Origin: Otatea glauca
Taxonomy: Eukaryota > Streptophyta > Magnoliopsida > Poales > Poaceae
NCBI GenBank assembly: GCA_036346275.1
Contig: CM070713.1
Coordinates: forward strand, 56,229,567-56,293,566
Direction of reading: 5' to 3'
Length of the DNA: 64,000 bases
Part shown: piece after piece, positions 34,500 to 44,652 of the stretch
Numbering within the stretch: the first letter of the stretch is position 1
How the letters are laid out: each line of letters starts with the position of its first letter
The notes under the pieces: generated by a model
Told to the model about the DNA's origin: nothing
The model's database searches: none
Seen by the model: only the letters and a program-made list of their open reading frames with translations
Made by a program: the position numbers and the translations under genes

Positions 34500-37060
34500 G
34501 TGGAACTTAGTCATTTTCCAAATATCATGGTTGGCCTATCACGTGCTGGTGAGCGTTCATGGGGCACGGTTAACAGATGGTTGTACCACATCTTCTCGTT
34601 GGACAGTAAATTGCATGACCTCAAGCTGCACAGAGTATGGTCTCGGAGACGGGATTGCACGTACTGGAAGTTAGTAGAACTGAAGGGGCCGAAGTCCTGG
34701 AGCTCGTACGTAAGATTGGCAACTGAGAATGGTTGGCCATTAGTGTTGTTGGCGCAAGCATTTGAGAAAACCAATGCTAACCATATGACGCAGGAGGAGG
34801 TTGTTGGTGATAAACTGGAGAAAGTTGGGGAGAGCAGTTGAATCGGAGAACGCTTAGTGAGTCAGGATGTCATCTCGAGTCATGTGTGTGTGCGAGGTGA
34901 GGAAGTTGATGTTCCAATTCAAGATGTTCAGGTACCTTCGGGTGTGGCAGACGAGGGAGAAAATATTGAATCGTTAGTTGAAGCGATGGAGGCGGAGAGT
35001 CAGGAATATGAGGATTTGAGTAACGACGAAGACGATGAAGAGCATTTTCCTGCGGTGTAGGATGCATGTCAGTTCGATAGATTGGTGGTCAACAAGGGTG
35101 AACACTTCGCATGGCAATCGGATCAGAATGAAGTGAGGCAAGGTGCTATTTACAAGAATAAGTTTGAGGTTCAGGAAGCAGTGACAGCATGAGCAGTGTC
35201 GCTTCGTAGAACCTTTAAGGTTGCGAAGTCAGACCAGCGGTTGTATGATGTCAGATGCTAGATGGAGGGTTGCCCATGGCGTGTGCATGCGTACCAGCCT
35301 AAGTTGGATACTATTTAGAAGTGTTCTATAGTCGTTCCACACACATGCGTGCTGACAGAGTCTGCCCAATCTCATAGAAACATATCTTCGGGTTTTGTTG
35401 CAAATGCAATATATGGGCAGATTGTGGGCAACCTGGATTTAGAGCCACGTGCCATCATACTTGCAATAGAACAGAGGTTTCAGTACACCATAAGCTATGC
35501 GAAAGCATGGAGAGCGAAGCAGAAGGCATTGCAAACTAGATTCGGTACGTACGAAGACTCATATCAGAACTTACCAGGTATGCTTGAGGTGATCAAGGAA
35601 AGAAATCTTGGAACTTATATCGATATTTGTGAGCGGCCCTCGCAGCGCTTCCCTGGGAAGATGGTACTGAAGCGAGCATTCTTTGCTTTCGGTGCATGTG
35701 TCAACGTGTTTAAACATTGTCGTCCGTTGTTATGTGTGGATTGGACATTCTTGCCTGAAAAGTATAAAGGCCAGATATTGACTGCCATAGGAGCAGATGG
35801 AAATAATCAGGTTGTTCCAGTAGCGCTCGCATTCGTGGAGGGTGAGAACACAGAAAGTTGGCTCTGGTTTCTAAGGAATGTGAAAGCCGACATCGTGGAT
35901 CAGCGCACTGGAGTGTGTGTTATACACGATCGGCATCCCGGGTTGTTGAAAGCGGTCGTGCAGTTGCAGAAAGGTGCACAAGAAACACATCTATGGTCTG
36001 ATCTGCGAAGTAGGTGGTGTAAGCGACACATGGGTGCTAACTTCTACAAGCAGTTCAAGAATAAGGACCTTACGAAGCTTTTTAAGAGATTGTGTGACCA
36101 GACCCAACAGAGAAAGTTTGATGCACTATAGAAGAAGTTAGACGAGCTGACATCAAGGCATACAACGGAGACAACGAATAAGCCAATGCCTAGCACAGAG
36201 GAGGCCCCAGTAGCGCTGGAAATGTTACCCACGGACCCTCCACATTTGATTTGGAGGAATGGAAGATCCATGAAATGCTTCTCCGAATGGATAGAGCATG
36301 AGCCTAGGGAGAAATAGGCATTGCTTTATGACACCGATGGTGCTCGGTATGGGGTTATGACGACAAACTTGGCTGAGGTTTATAATTGGGTCATACGAGG
36401 CTTGAGACCCCTTCCTCTTGTTGCTATAGTGGAGGGTGTTCTTCATAGTATTGCGAAATACTTTGTGGATCATCATGCTAGAGCATTAGTCCGTATGAGT
36501 AACCCCGATGTGAAATACTCAGAGGTCATCTATATGTACATAGAGGAGAAAGGCAAAAAGGGGGAGATACATAGAGCATTGAAGATGGGCATGAGAGAGC
36601 TTCGTTTCAAGATACTATGTAAAGAGAAATTAGGTCGTGGGACGAACCAGCGTAAAGTTGCTCATGAATGCATTCTACTTCGGCAAACATGTGTCTGCAA
36701 TTGCAACAAGCCACGTCTCTTACACAAGCCATGCTTGCACGTAATGCTTCCTACTGAACAATCTGTATGGATCCAGGTATATTCTTGTCACAATTCTTCA
36801 ATAAAGAAGCGATGACAGCAACTTGGAGCGGAGAAATTTATGGTTCTTGAGTGGTGGGTTTGTTCACGGAGCATCAGAGATGGGAGGATATATGGTGGGT
36901 TCCTAATGTCAGCAGGCTCAAGGACGTAGGGCGACGACAAACAAGACGTAGAAGAAACGATATGGACGCTGCAGAAAGCGGGCATCGTGTGAAGAAATGT
37001 TCAGTTTGTAAGGAGACAGGACACTCTTTCAAGTATTGTCGGACAGTTCAGAGGCCGTGA
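34500..37060 (+). pseudogene. MULE (MuDR-type) transposase pseudogene
   Basis: One frame stays in register from 34500 to about 36780 and carries the MULE transposase order. First is an N-terminal domain (WGTVNRWLYHIFSLDSKLHD...). An acidic linker follows, then the MuDR N-terminal region after 35061 (FDRLVVNKGEHFAW). Then comes the MULE transposase core in 35349-36131 (LLCVDWTFLPEKYKG, ALAFVEGENTESWLWFL), and a SWIM-type region (VCNCNKPRLLHKPCLHVM) near 36695. A CCHC zinc knuckle (CSVCKETGHSFKYC) lies at about 36996-37038 after a frame change. Stops: 34839 TGA, 35058 TAG, 35190 TGA, 35259 TAG, 35316 TAG, 36129 TAG, 36315 TAG, and 36848 TGA in the shifted frame. None is TAA. Inactive copy of a MULE that carries a PMD gene downstream. 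Confidence 0.85.
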
Positions 37061-37396
37061 CAATGTTGTATGGGTTTGCATATGAAATTAAACTAGTTTA
37101 CTCGTATGTCAATGTGATGTGTCAAATTCATATATGTAATGCATGTATGGACATTTGATGTGTAATGCATGTATAGACATAGGATGTGTAATGCATGTAT
37201 AGATGTTGGATGTGTTATTATTGCATTCTTTTTTGTTAGAATTTGTATGTGTGATGCATGTATGGATTTTAAAGGTGTTAGCGTTTGTGGATTTTAATGT
37301 ATAATCCATTTATTGTATTGAAATTCTATTTCTAATCACTGCATTCAGTTTTATTGTGCATTTGATTTCGTACTAATGTTGTTTTATTCAATTGCA
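37061..37396 (+). other. Spacer/intron between MULE transposase and PMD piece
   Basis: Contains three near-copies of 'gtaatgcatgtatggacatt' (about 37135, 37165 and 37190), so short tandem-like repeats. A splice-acceptor-like 'attgcag' at 37391-37397 precedes the PMD piece. Confidence 0.6.
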
Positions 37397-38050
37397 GGTA
37401 TGAAGAACGTCAGTGAAGTACGACTTGCTGGACCCAGTGATCGATGTGACTCATCGGAGTCGCTTGGCCACCTTGCCACCTCCAGACGGAAGCCATCGTT
37501 TGAGCTTAGTGCCCTTTACTTGCGGACCCCGATGAGAGCATGGCGGGTCGACCCGCGATGGATTTCCATGTTCGCGCACTTTTCCCATACTTCCCTTACT
37601 ATATATTGTACGTGTGAACCAATAGTTGGTACAATGTTTTCTTGCAGGCTGAGAGCGGCAGGGTTACTACCTATGGCACGGATAGTGGAGGCGACTGCCG
37701 CTGATGCGCAGGATAGGCGTGGTGCCTCTAGGAGATTCTTGTATGACAGGAGTTTGCTTAGCGCGAGCTGGGTGGCACGTATGTTGCCTCATGCTCAGCA
37801 GTGGGCGTAGGCGTTGGCGAACGTTCATGAGGAGGCTGCCTTGTACGACCCCGGCATGTACGACGAGTACATCCGGTGGTTCAGTCCGCGCACACGCGTT
37901 CGTGTTGTGAGTGTCGTTGACTCACCTCCGAGGCACATTCCCTCCACAATGGACACCTACCCCACGCAGTCGGACTCGACGTTTCATCACTCGGTTAGTA
38001 CTTCTTTGACATGCCATGTAATGTGTCGTTACTGCAATTGTACGAACTAA
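37397..38050 (+). pseudogene. Plant mobile domain (PMD, MAIN-like) gene piece carried by the MULE, 5' part
   Basis: The reading frame shows the PMD entry motif LRAAGLLPMARIVEATAADAQ followed by DRSLLSA (about 37650-37760). After a TAG at 37808-37810 it continues with ALYDPGMYDEYIRWFSPRTR, the C-terminal part of this protein class. The large middle of the PMD is missing, so this is an internally deleted copy. The frame runs to a donor-like TCACTCG|GTTAGT near 37994. The gypsy element is inserted 56 bp further on. PMD proteins are related to MAIN/MAIL1 and are often carried by MULE transposons. Confidence 0.65.
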
Positions 38051-38055
38051 CTAGC

Positions 38056-38768
38056 TGTCGGCGTTTCGAGCACCGGCGAGTGAATTTGTAAGTCTAAGGG
38101 CCGCGCGTTCCCTCTCCTTGAGGGGGGCAGGTTACATGGAAAATTGGAAGAAGAGATGAGGTGATCTATGCTGTGTTGGGAGCTCCGGTCCTTTGTCTTG
38201 GCGATTAGCGTCTGCCTTGCCCCATACCGGGTTGGTGAACTTCTTTGAGCGAGCGGTTCTTTGTTTCCTTGGGAAATAAGCGCGCCCCCTCCGCAAGTCG
38301 GAGCGGTGGCGTTGCCTCGGGAGGGAGCGCGTCTTCGCATCGCGCATGTCTGGTCGATGAGACCAGGGCTTGACTTTGGCGATCTCCTCGCTACCTCGGG
38401 AAGGAGCCACCTGCCCCTGCACAGTCACTCTGAGCCGTTGTGTCCGTGGGGTACGTGGCTAATGGCTGGCGGAGGCCCGACACGTGGCCCGCGGTGGAGA
38501 TCGCTTCAGCTTGGTCGGAGCTCGTGGGGAGCCCGACCCGTGGCGGAGGTCGGCCGCCCCATCGGGTCAGAGGTGAGCTTGGAGAAGCTCGTTAGGTCGG
38601 GGACGAGTGTGAGGCGGCTCGTCAGGTCGGGGGCTAGCTTGAGGCAACCCATCGAGTCGGGGACGAGCGTCCCCTGTGGCCCCACGGGGCCTTTGGTCGG
38701 AGTCGATCTTGGGCCGGCCCGTTCGCTACCCCGGGCCGTTGGGGTACCCTTGGTATGAATATTCATCA
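38056..38768 (-). repeat. 3' LTR of the Tat-type element (shortened)
   Basis: 713 bp. Compared with the other LTR it lacks about 200 bp corresponding to 51469-51669, which holds the TATA box and the start of the transcribed part. It has about 30 extra bases near 38605-38635. The purine-rich tract preceding it on the minus strand (GGTTCGGGGGCTAC, about 38769-38782) is the likely polypurine tract. Confidence 0.9.
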
Positions 38769-39109
38769 GTAGCCCCCGAACCTCCGAGCGAGTTCATCAG
38801 ATTCGGTCGGGGGTTTAACTCGGTCGGTCGAAACATGGTCGAGTGTGGCGACCGGACTTGGTCGCCCGATTCAACCGACCTGGTCGGTTGGTTCCCGCCT
38901 GGTGCGCTCGAGTGCATCCGGCAGCTGTCGGGGAATCGGTCAAGAGCGTCTCTGCCGCAGGAAGCCTTTAATTACTTTGTTGTGCGCATTGCGCATGGTT
39001 TGGTGTGCTCTGGCCGTACGTCTTCTCGGCCGCTTCGGAATTCGGCGAAGGCCGCTTCGTCTTCCGCGCTCGCATTTACTTGGAACCGCTTGACCTTCTT
39101 TCATTCGGG

Positions 39110-39117
39110 TATATAAG
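39110..39117 (+). promoter_or_regulatory. TATA box of the small antisense gene in the Tat element
   Basis: TATATAAG lies 60 bp upstream of the ATG at 39177, on the strand opposite to gag-pol. The spacing leaves room for a start site at about 39140 and a short 5' UTR. Confidence 0.6.
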
Positions 39118-39176
39118 GATATCTCCGCTCGCTTGAATGGTTGTCTCCAGTCCAGAATCCTCCTCTGCAGCTTTTG

Positions 39177-39413
39177 ATGGCTTCTTCGCACCCACTGACC
39201 TTTAGCTTTGGCGACGACCATAAGGCGGAGGAGGAGGATCCCCTGGCGGTGTATTGGGCACACCGCGACCTGGCGTTGGCTGAGATCGCGAAGGAGGAGG
39301 CCGTGGCGCGCGACACAGCCTCCGTCGACGCGCTGATCGTGGTCGTTCCTCGGCTGTTCAGGGCGATGAGCGCCTTCATCGAAGCAATGGGCCGCGCGCG
39401 GCGCCAGGCGTAG
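39177..39413 (+). CDS. Small antisense gene of the Tat-type element (78 aa, unknown function)
   Basis: The frame begins MASSHPLTFSFGDDH, then an acidic stretch (EEEDPL), and a helical region rich in Ala and Glu that ends in RARRQA. A TATA box lies 60 bp upstream and an AATAAA signal at 39466-39471, 53 bp after the stop, so it has the parts of a complete transcription unit. It runs opposite to gag-pol. I recognise no domain. Many Tat elements are known to carry antisense ORFs between pol and the 3' LTR; whether this one is translated is inference. An upstream in-frame extension exists but has no ATG. Confidence 0.55.
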   Translation: MASSHPLTFSFGDDHKAEEEDPLAVYWAHRDLALAEIAKEEAVARDTASVDALIVVVPRLFRAMSAFIEAMGRARRQA

Positions 39414-39465
39414 TCGCTAGGTTCTTTCATAGCACTATGTAATGATCGAACCTAGCGATTTTTAG

Positions 39466-39471
39466 AATAAA
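39466..39471 (+). terminator. Polyadenylation signal of the small antisense gene
   Basis: AATAAA in 'ttagaataaaatctcc', 53 bp downstream of the stop codon of the 78-aa frame. Confidence 0.5.
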
Positions 39472-39589
39472 ATCTCCTTTTGGTATGTCTGTGTGTCGAA
39501 TTCGCCTTGGCATCTTTCCCCGTTAGCTTCATCCTCATGGGCTAACGGCCGGTGCGTGGCTGTTTCTTTTGAGCACGGGCACTCAGATG

Positions 39590-40010
39590 CCTTGCGCAGA
39601 CGTCCAGATACCTCTTAGGCGGTTCTGGTGTCCTGGCGCTTGTTTTACGTCGTAACTGGACGAGGCCTAGGTTGGTGTGGACGACCAGATGCCTCTCGGG
39701 AGGTTCTGATGTCCGAGTGCTTGTTTAACGTCGTAGCTAGACGTGTGCTAGTTTTACGTCGTGGCTGGACGTGTGCTAGTTTTTCATCGTAGCTGGACGT
39801 GTGCTAGTTTTTCGTCGTAGCTGGACGTGCCTTGGTCGGCGCGGACGACCAGATGCCTCTCGGGAGGTTTCGGTGTCCGAGTGCTTGTTTAACGTCGTAG
39901 CTGGATGGGGCCTAGGTCAGCGCGGACGACCAGATGCCTCTCGGGAGGTTCTGGTGTCCTAGTGCTTGTTTAACGTCGTAGCTGAACGTGTGCTAGTTTT
40001 ATGTCATAGC
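39590..40010. repeat. Tandem repeats in the Tat-element spacer
   Basis: A unit of about 29 bp ending 'gtcgtagctggacgtgtgct' recurs several times between 39725 and 39825. A longer unit with 'gaccagatgcctctcgggag' and 'gtgcttgtttaacgtcgtag' recurs at about 39685, 39850 and 39930. Confidence 0.85.
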
Positions 40011-40017
40011 TGACATA

Positions 40018-40985
40018 GGGCGTCCATCTCGAGTCCCCATCGGGAGGGGGTAGCAACGAGAGGAGTGGCCGCTGTCTGTCCCACGTGTACGCCCCGTCCG
40101 CAGGTATGGGACCTGGAGGGGGTGAGCGCACGCGCGTTTACCTGCGTCGGTTTGAACTCTGTGCTCGTGGAGCTACTAACGGGTGATCCGAGTGGGACCT
40201 GGAGATCCCTCCCAAGGGGGACCTTTCCAAGCGGATGATCCCAGCGTAGGGTGTCCGGCCCACTGGGGGCGACCCATGGGAAACCTTTCTTTACTCGATC
40301 CCGTATCGGATTCTGGGCCGTCCGCCGACCCAGAGCACAGCTGGCTGTCACCCATTTGATGGGTTCCGCAGGAGAGCTTGAAGTATGGTCTCGGATATGA
40401 GTTAAGGCGATTGGGTCATCCGCCGACCCAACTCGGGGCCCACTGGGGGCTTGCCTTGTCCTCGCCCCTTGCTCAAATTTTGCGCGAGGCTGGTTTTACG
40501 CTGTAGCTAGGCGGAGGGCGTCCATCCCGAGCCCTCATCTGGTGAAGGTATCTGCGAGAGGAGAGGCCGCTATCTGTCCCACGTGTACGCCCCATCCGCA
40601 GGTGTGGGACCTGGAGGGGGTGAGCGAACGCATGTTTACCTGCGTCGGTTTGAACGTCGTGCTCGTGGAGCTACTAACGGGTGATCCGAGTGGGACACAG
40701 AGATCCTCCCAAGGGTACCTTTCAGCGGACGATCGGCGTAGGGTGTCCGCCCATGAGGCGACCCATGAGAAACCTTTCTTTACTCGATCCCGTATCGGAC
40801 TCTGGGCCGTCCGCCAACCCAGAACACAGCTGGCTGTCACCCATTTGATGGGTTCCGCGGGAGAGCTTGAAGTATGGTCTCGGATACGAGTTAAGGCGAT
40901 TGGGTCGTCCATCGACCCAACTCGGGGCCTACTGGGGGCTCGCCTCGTCCTCGCCCCTTGCTCAAATTTCTGCTGAGGCGACTTG
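40018..40985. repeat. Two tandem copies of a ~490-bp unit in the spacer
   Basis: Unit 1 starts 'gggcgtccatctcgag' at about 40018 and unit 2 'gggcgtccatcccgag' at about 40516. Both contain, in order, 'tgtcccacgtgtacgcccc', 'ggtgtgggacctggaggggg', 'gagctactaacgggtgatcc', 'tttctttactcgatcccgta' and 'ctcgccccttgctcaaattt'. Confidence 0.9.
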
Positions 40986-40989
40986 AGTC

Positions 40990-41485
40990 TACTTGGTGGA
41001 TTCAAGCCTTTGGAACCCGCAGCTATAAACAGGGCCCCGGGCGCGAGCTATCGAGATCTTCTGCCACTTTGGGGGCCACAGCGGCCCAGCGGGCCTCTCG
41101 CACGCATTTCGGAGCAGCAGGCAGAGACCAAGAGGCCATAGGGCGCGCTGCTCGAAACGGTGTCTTTGCGCCTCCTGCAGTCCTATCAGACTTTAAATGC
41201 ATAGAGAGCAATTGGAAATTATAGCAGTTACCAGGGGCCTGGCGTGGCAGCCGAGGGCGTGCGATGCTTCACCCGAGGAGGTGTCTGTTCAGCTGGCGCC
41301 CGCTCGGCTCGATGTCTGTTCGGCTACATAAATCCGACGCGGGGACGTTTGTGTAGGTCACTTGCCTTTGCTTTCCTCACCTTCCCGTCTTTGCCTGCGA
41401 CAAGAGAAAACCAGAGCGAGGGAGCAGGAGAAAAAGAGACCCCCACCTTCCTCTCCCCTTACTCCTCAGTCAGTCCTCGACTCCG
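40990..41485. other. Spacer and probable promoter of the second antisense gene
   Basis: No long coding region. 'ctacataaatcc' near 41322-41333 could serve as a weak TATA element about 160 bp before the ATG at 41489, but the case is weaker than for the 78-aa gene. Confidence 0.35.
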
Positions 41486-41488
41486 GTG

Positions 41489-42316
41489 ATGTCGTGGCCA
41501 GAGTGCTCTGCTCGGACTAGCCGTGCGCTTGGCTTGGAGAAGAAGGGGTTCCTCCCACAGGATGTCTCGAAGTGGAGGGTGCCGACCGGAGCCGCCGTCC
41601 CCTCGCTGGGGGATGATGAAATCGTGGCGCCTGCCTCATTCTTCGAGCGGGGTTTTGGACTCCCGCTGCACCCATTTGTCCGAGGGCTGCTGCACTACTA
41701 CGAGGCGGAGGTACACCATCTCAACCCCAACGGTGTTCTCCATATAGTTGTCTTCATCACCCTGTGCGAGGCTTTCTTGGGGATCGATCCCCATTGGGCG
41801 CTTTGGAAGCATCTCTTTCACGCCCGGCTGAGGAAGGACAAGCCGACGGACGCCCCAGCGCCTATGGGCGGCGTGGCCTTCCAGCTGCGAGGCGGCCGCG
41901 CATCGGACTACATCGATGTGAAGCTGCCGTCGTCAAACCGGGGCTGGCACTCCGAGTGGTTCTATGTTTGGAAATTGGGAGGGAGCGCCCCGATCTTCAG
42001 CGGCCGTCTTCCCGAAGCGGGGCCCCAGTGGACGTGGGGCGCCGACCGGAAGGAGAGGAACAGGGTAACTGAGATCATCGATCGGATCAAGGCCCAGAGG
42101 GAGCGAGGGCTGACCGGCGATGTTGTTGTACGCGCGTTCACGAAGATGCGCGTGCAACCCCTCATGGACAGGGTGTGTCCCATGTTTGATGCAGGCGTCC
42201 AGGCCCATGAGGATGGTGAGGTCGGAGCTCTCGTGTCGGAGATCGAGGCGAGTGTCCTCCGTCTTGGCGGGAGTGCTCTGGCTGCGGGTGTCCACCCGAG
42301 CCATTCTCCTCCGTAA
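41489..42316 (+). CDS. Antisense ORF with 'putative gypsy type transposon' domain (PF04195-like)
   Basis: A 275-aa frame starting MSWPECSARTSRALG. The central part (FFERGFGLPLHPFVRGLLHYY, LNPNGVLHIVVFITLCEAFLG, FHARLRKDK, then SEWFYVW) is the conserved core of the domain annotated as 'putative gypsy type transposon' (Transposase_28). Despite the name, it has no known transposase activity. It lies opposite to gag-pol in the spacer typical of Tat elements. A strong donor-like CTGACTG|GTAAGTC sits 14 bp after the stop (42329-42330), so the stop may be a mutation and the frame the first exon of a larger gene continuing to 44652. Confidence 0.7.
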   Translation: MSWPECSARTSRALGLEKKGFLPQDVSKWRVPTGAAVPSLGDDEIVAPASFFERGFGLPLHPFVRGLLHYYEAEVHHLNPNGVLHIVVFITLCEAFLGIDPHWALWKHLFHARLRKDKPTDAPAPMGGVAFQLRGGRASDYIDVKLPSSNRGWHSEWFYVWKLGGSAPIFSGRLPEAGPQWTWGADRKERNRVTEIIDRIKAQRERGLTGDVVVRAFTKMRVQPLMDRVCPMFDAGVQAHEDGEVGALVSEIEASVLRLGGSALAAGVHPSHSPP

Positions 42317-42364
42317 TCCCCTGACTGGTAAGTCGAGAAGACCTCTTCCCTTCCTCTCTTTCTT

Positions 42365-44652
42365 TTGACCCTTCACACTTGGTCGGCCCGATATCTCAGT
42401 GATTTCGGGGCTCATTGGGATGGTCTTCCGGCGTTCTTCGAGGAGAAGGAGCTGAGGGCCGCCGCCCGCGCGGACGTCGCGCAGCTCGAATCCGCCCGCA
42501 AGAGGCGGAAGGAGAAGACGAGGAGGGCGAAGAAAAAAGAGCGCACGGCGAGGAGGTCTCCGACACGACCGTCGTCGACTCGGCTGGTCTGGGGTCGACC
42601 TCCAGCGACAGCGGCGGCGGTGATGACCCATGCCGCGGGCTGGAGCTCGGACCGTCGGTGGCGGTGGTCTGTCGGCGCGCCATAGTCTTTGCCGCCGCGT
42701 CACGCCTCGGCGGAGTGTGCTGGCGGTATCCTCGGGAAGCGGGGCTAATCGCCTCACGCGGAAGTCGGCGAAGAGGGCGCGGTTGCCCCGCACCCGCTTA
42801 GCGCTGTAAGTGCTTTCCCCGTCCCCGAGTCGTATTGTAGTAGAGTGGTCCGAGTAGTTTTTAAACGATCGTCGTGTACAGGTCTTACACGGGGGCAGTC
42901 ATAGCCACGGCGGTGCGCCCAGTTGGAGCCTCGGGAGGCCCGGCGCCGTCTGCGCAGCCATGGGGTCGAGCGACGCGGTCGAGCCGTCCGCTGCCAGAGG
43001 CGCGCCACCGCCGGCGGCGGGGGCGAGGCACCATGGGCGGCGCCTGAGTCATTGGCGGAACCGGCATCGGTCGCGGCATCGGTGGCCGAGCCCGAGTGCA
43101 GGGAAGGTCCATCGACTGTCGCGGAGTCGGGCCCTCGATTGGAGATAGAGGGGGGCGCGGGACAGCTTTCGCCGCCACCGCCGGGGAGCCCACTGGCCTG
43201 CGCGGTCCGGCTCTCAGAGAGGATCCTGCCGCCGCCGCTCGGGAGCCATTCGACGGAAGGGGCCCAGGTGCCGGGGGCGGTTGTCCCCGAGCCGCAGGCA
43301 GAGGTGCCAGATGGCCCCCCGCACGGTCAAGTCACCGAGGCCGCTCCGGGGGGGTCCGCTCGGCCGCTCGCGCCTTTGCTGGCATGGTCGGGGGACGATC
43401 TGTTCGGGAGGCTGTCTCCCGCTCAGGATGTCCCGGCGGCGAGCGGGGAGTGGGAGTCTTTCCAGGAGAGCGCCCGGAGGGTCGAGGCTGAGATGGGGCA
43501 GATCCACAAGGGGCTGGCCCTCACCCTTGACTCCTCGAAAGGTTTTGGGCGCGATCGGTAGGGAATTGTCGATCATGCGGTAAGCCGAGCAAAACTTCCA
43601 TTTTTATCGCCCTTGATGAGTTCCGTACTGAACCTAACGGGGCATTCCGTGCAGCGCCTGTGGGCCCGCTCGGAGGACCAGTCCGAGCTCCTCCGACGTT
43701 CGAACGGCCGACGGGCGGCCGTCGAGGAGGCGCGATCGTCTGCGCCTTGAGCTCTGTGAAGCTCTGGGGGCGCTGGCTCGCGAGTGGGAGGAGGCGGGCA
43801 AGGTCCGCCAGGAGTTGAGCGAGATCGGCGGGGTCTTGCATGACATACGCCGGGCAGAGCAATCCTCGAGGGCGAGGGTAGCCGAGCTTGAGTCTCTCCT
43901 GGCGGGATCTAACAGCGCCAAAGATGCTGCCGTTGCCGCGGAGGAGACCGCGCGATCGGAAGCATCTCGCCTCCATGGCGAGCGCCCAGAAGGGTGCCGA
44001 GGAAGCGCGTTCCGAGCGGGATGCCACTCGGAAGGAGCTAGCTTCGGTGAGGGCGCTGCAGGAGCGGGCCCAGGAGGAGCTCCGCGCTTTAACGGACTCC
44101 GCGGATGGTAAGTAACCCAGCTCTTGGTAGTCAACTTTATGATCGCGGTATGTGAGGTGTGCTTGCTTGATGCTGTTTTGGTTTGTAGAACTGCAGAAGA
44201 ATCTCGACGACGCCGTCGAGGCGCAGAGATTGGCGATGGAGGAGCGCGACGTGGCGGTCACGGCACGAGACGTGGCCTTGACGTCTCAGCAACTGGCGGA
44301 GGGAGACCGTTCTGAGCTGATTGCCGAGCTGACGGCCATCAGAGAGGCCGGCCGGGACGTTTGCGACCGAGTTCTTGGGACCGTACCGGGTCCGAGTTTG
44401 CTCACCACCGAGTTAGCCCGCGTGCCTGAGCACGTCAACAGCTCGTTGGGCGAGGGAGTCGTGCTTGGAGCTTCCTCAGCGCTGGTTTGCACCATCTCCC
44501 ATTTTGATGGCATCAACCTTGCCACCGTCAGCAGCGGGATCGCTGGGAATCGGACTGAGGAGGAGATCGACAGGTTCGAGCTCCAAGTCGAGCCGTATGC
44601 CCGGGTGATCGCTGACCGAATATTGCCCCAGAGCATCCTCCATAGAGATTAG
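42365..44652 (+). pseudogene. Continuation of the antisense gene: basic, Pro-rich and coiled-coil regions (multi-exon, decayed)
   Basis: Pieces in different frames follow the PF04195-like exon. First is a charged region (EKELRAAARADVAQLESARK, about 42440-42510), then a Pro/Gly-rich stretch (42923-43561) ending EAEMGQIHKGLALTLDSSKG. A long predicted coiled coil follows (for example SSRARVAELESLLAGSNSAK near 43870, and SERDATRKELASVRALQER near 44010). The final exon follows an acceptor 'gtttgtag' near 44188, with LQKNLDDAVEAQRLAMEERD, and ends at 44652. This layout matches long hypothetical proteins annotated in grasses with the 'gypsy type transposon' domain. Frame changes show decay, though some could be introns. 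Confidence 0.5.
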
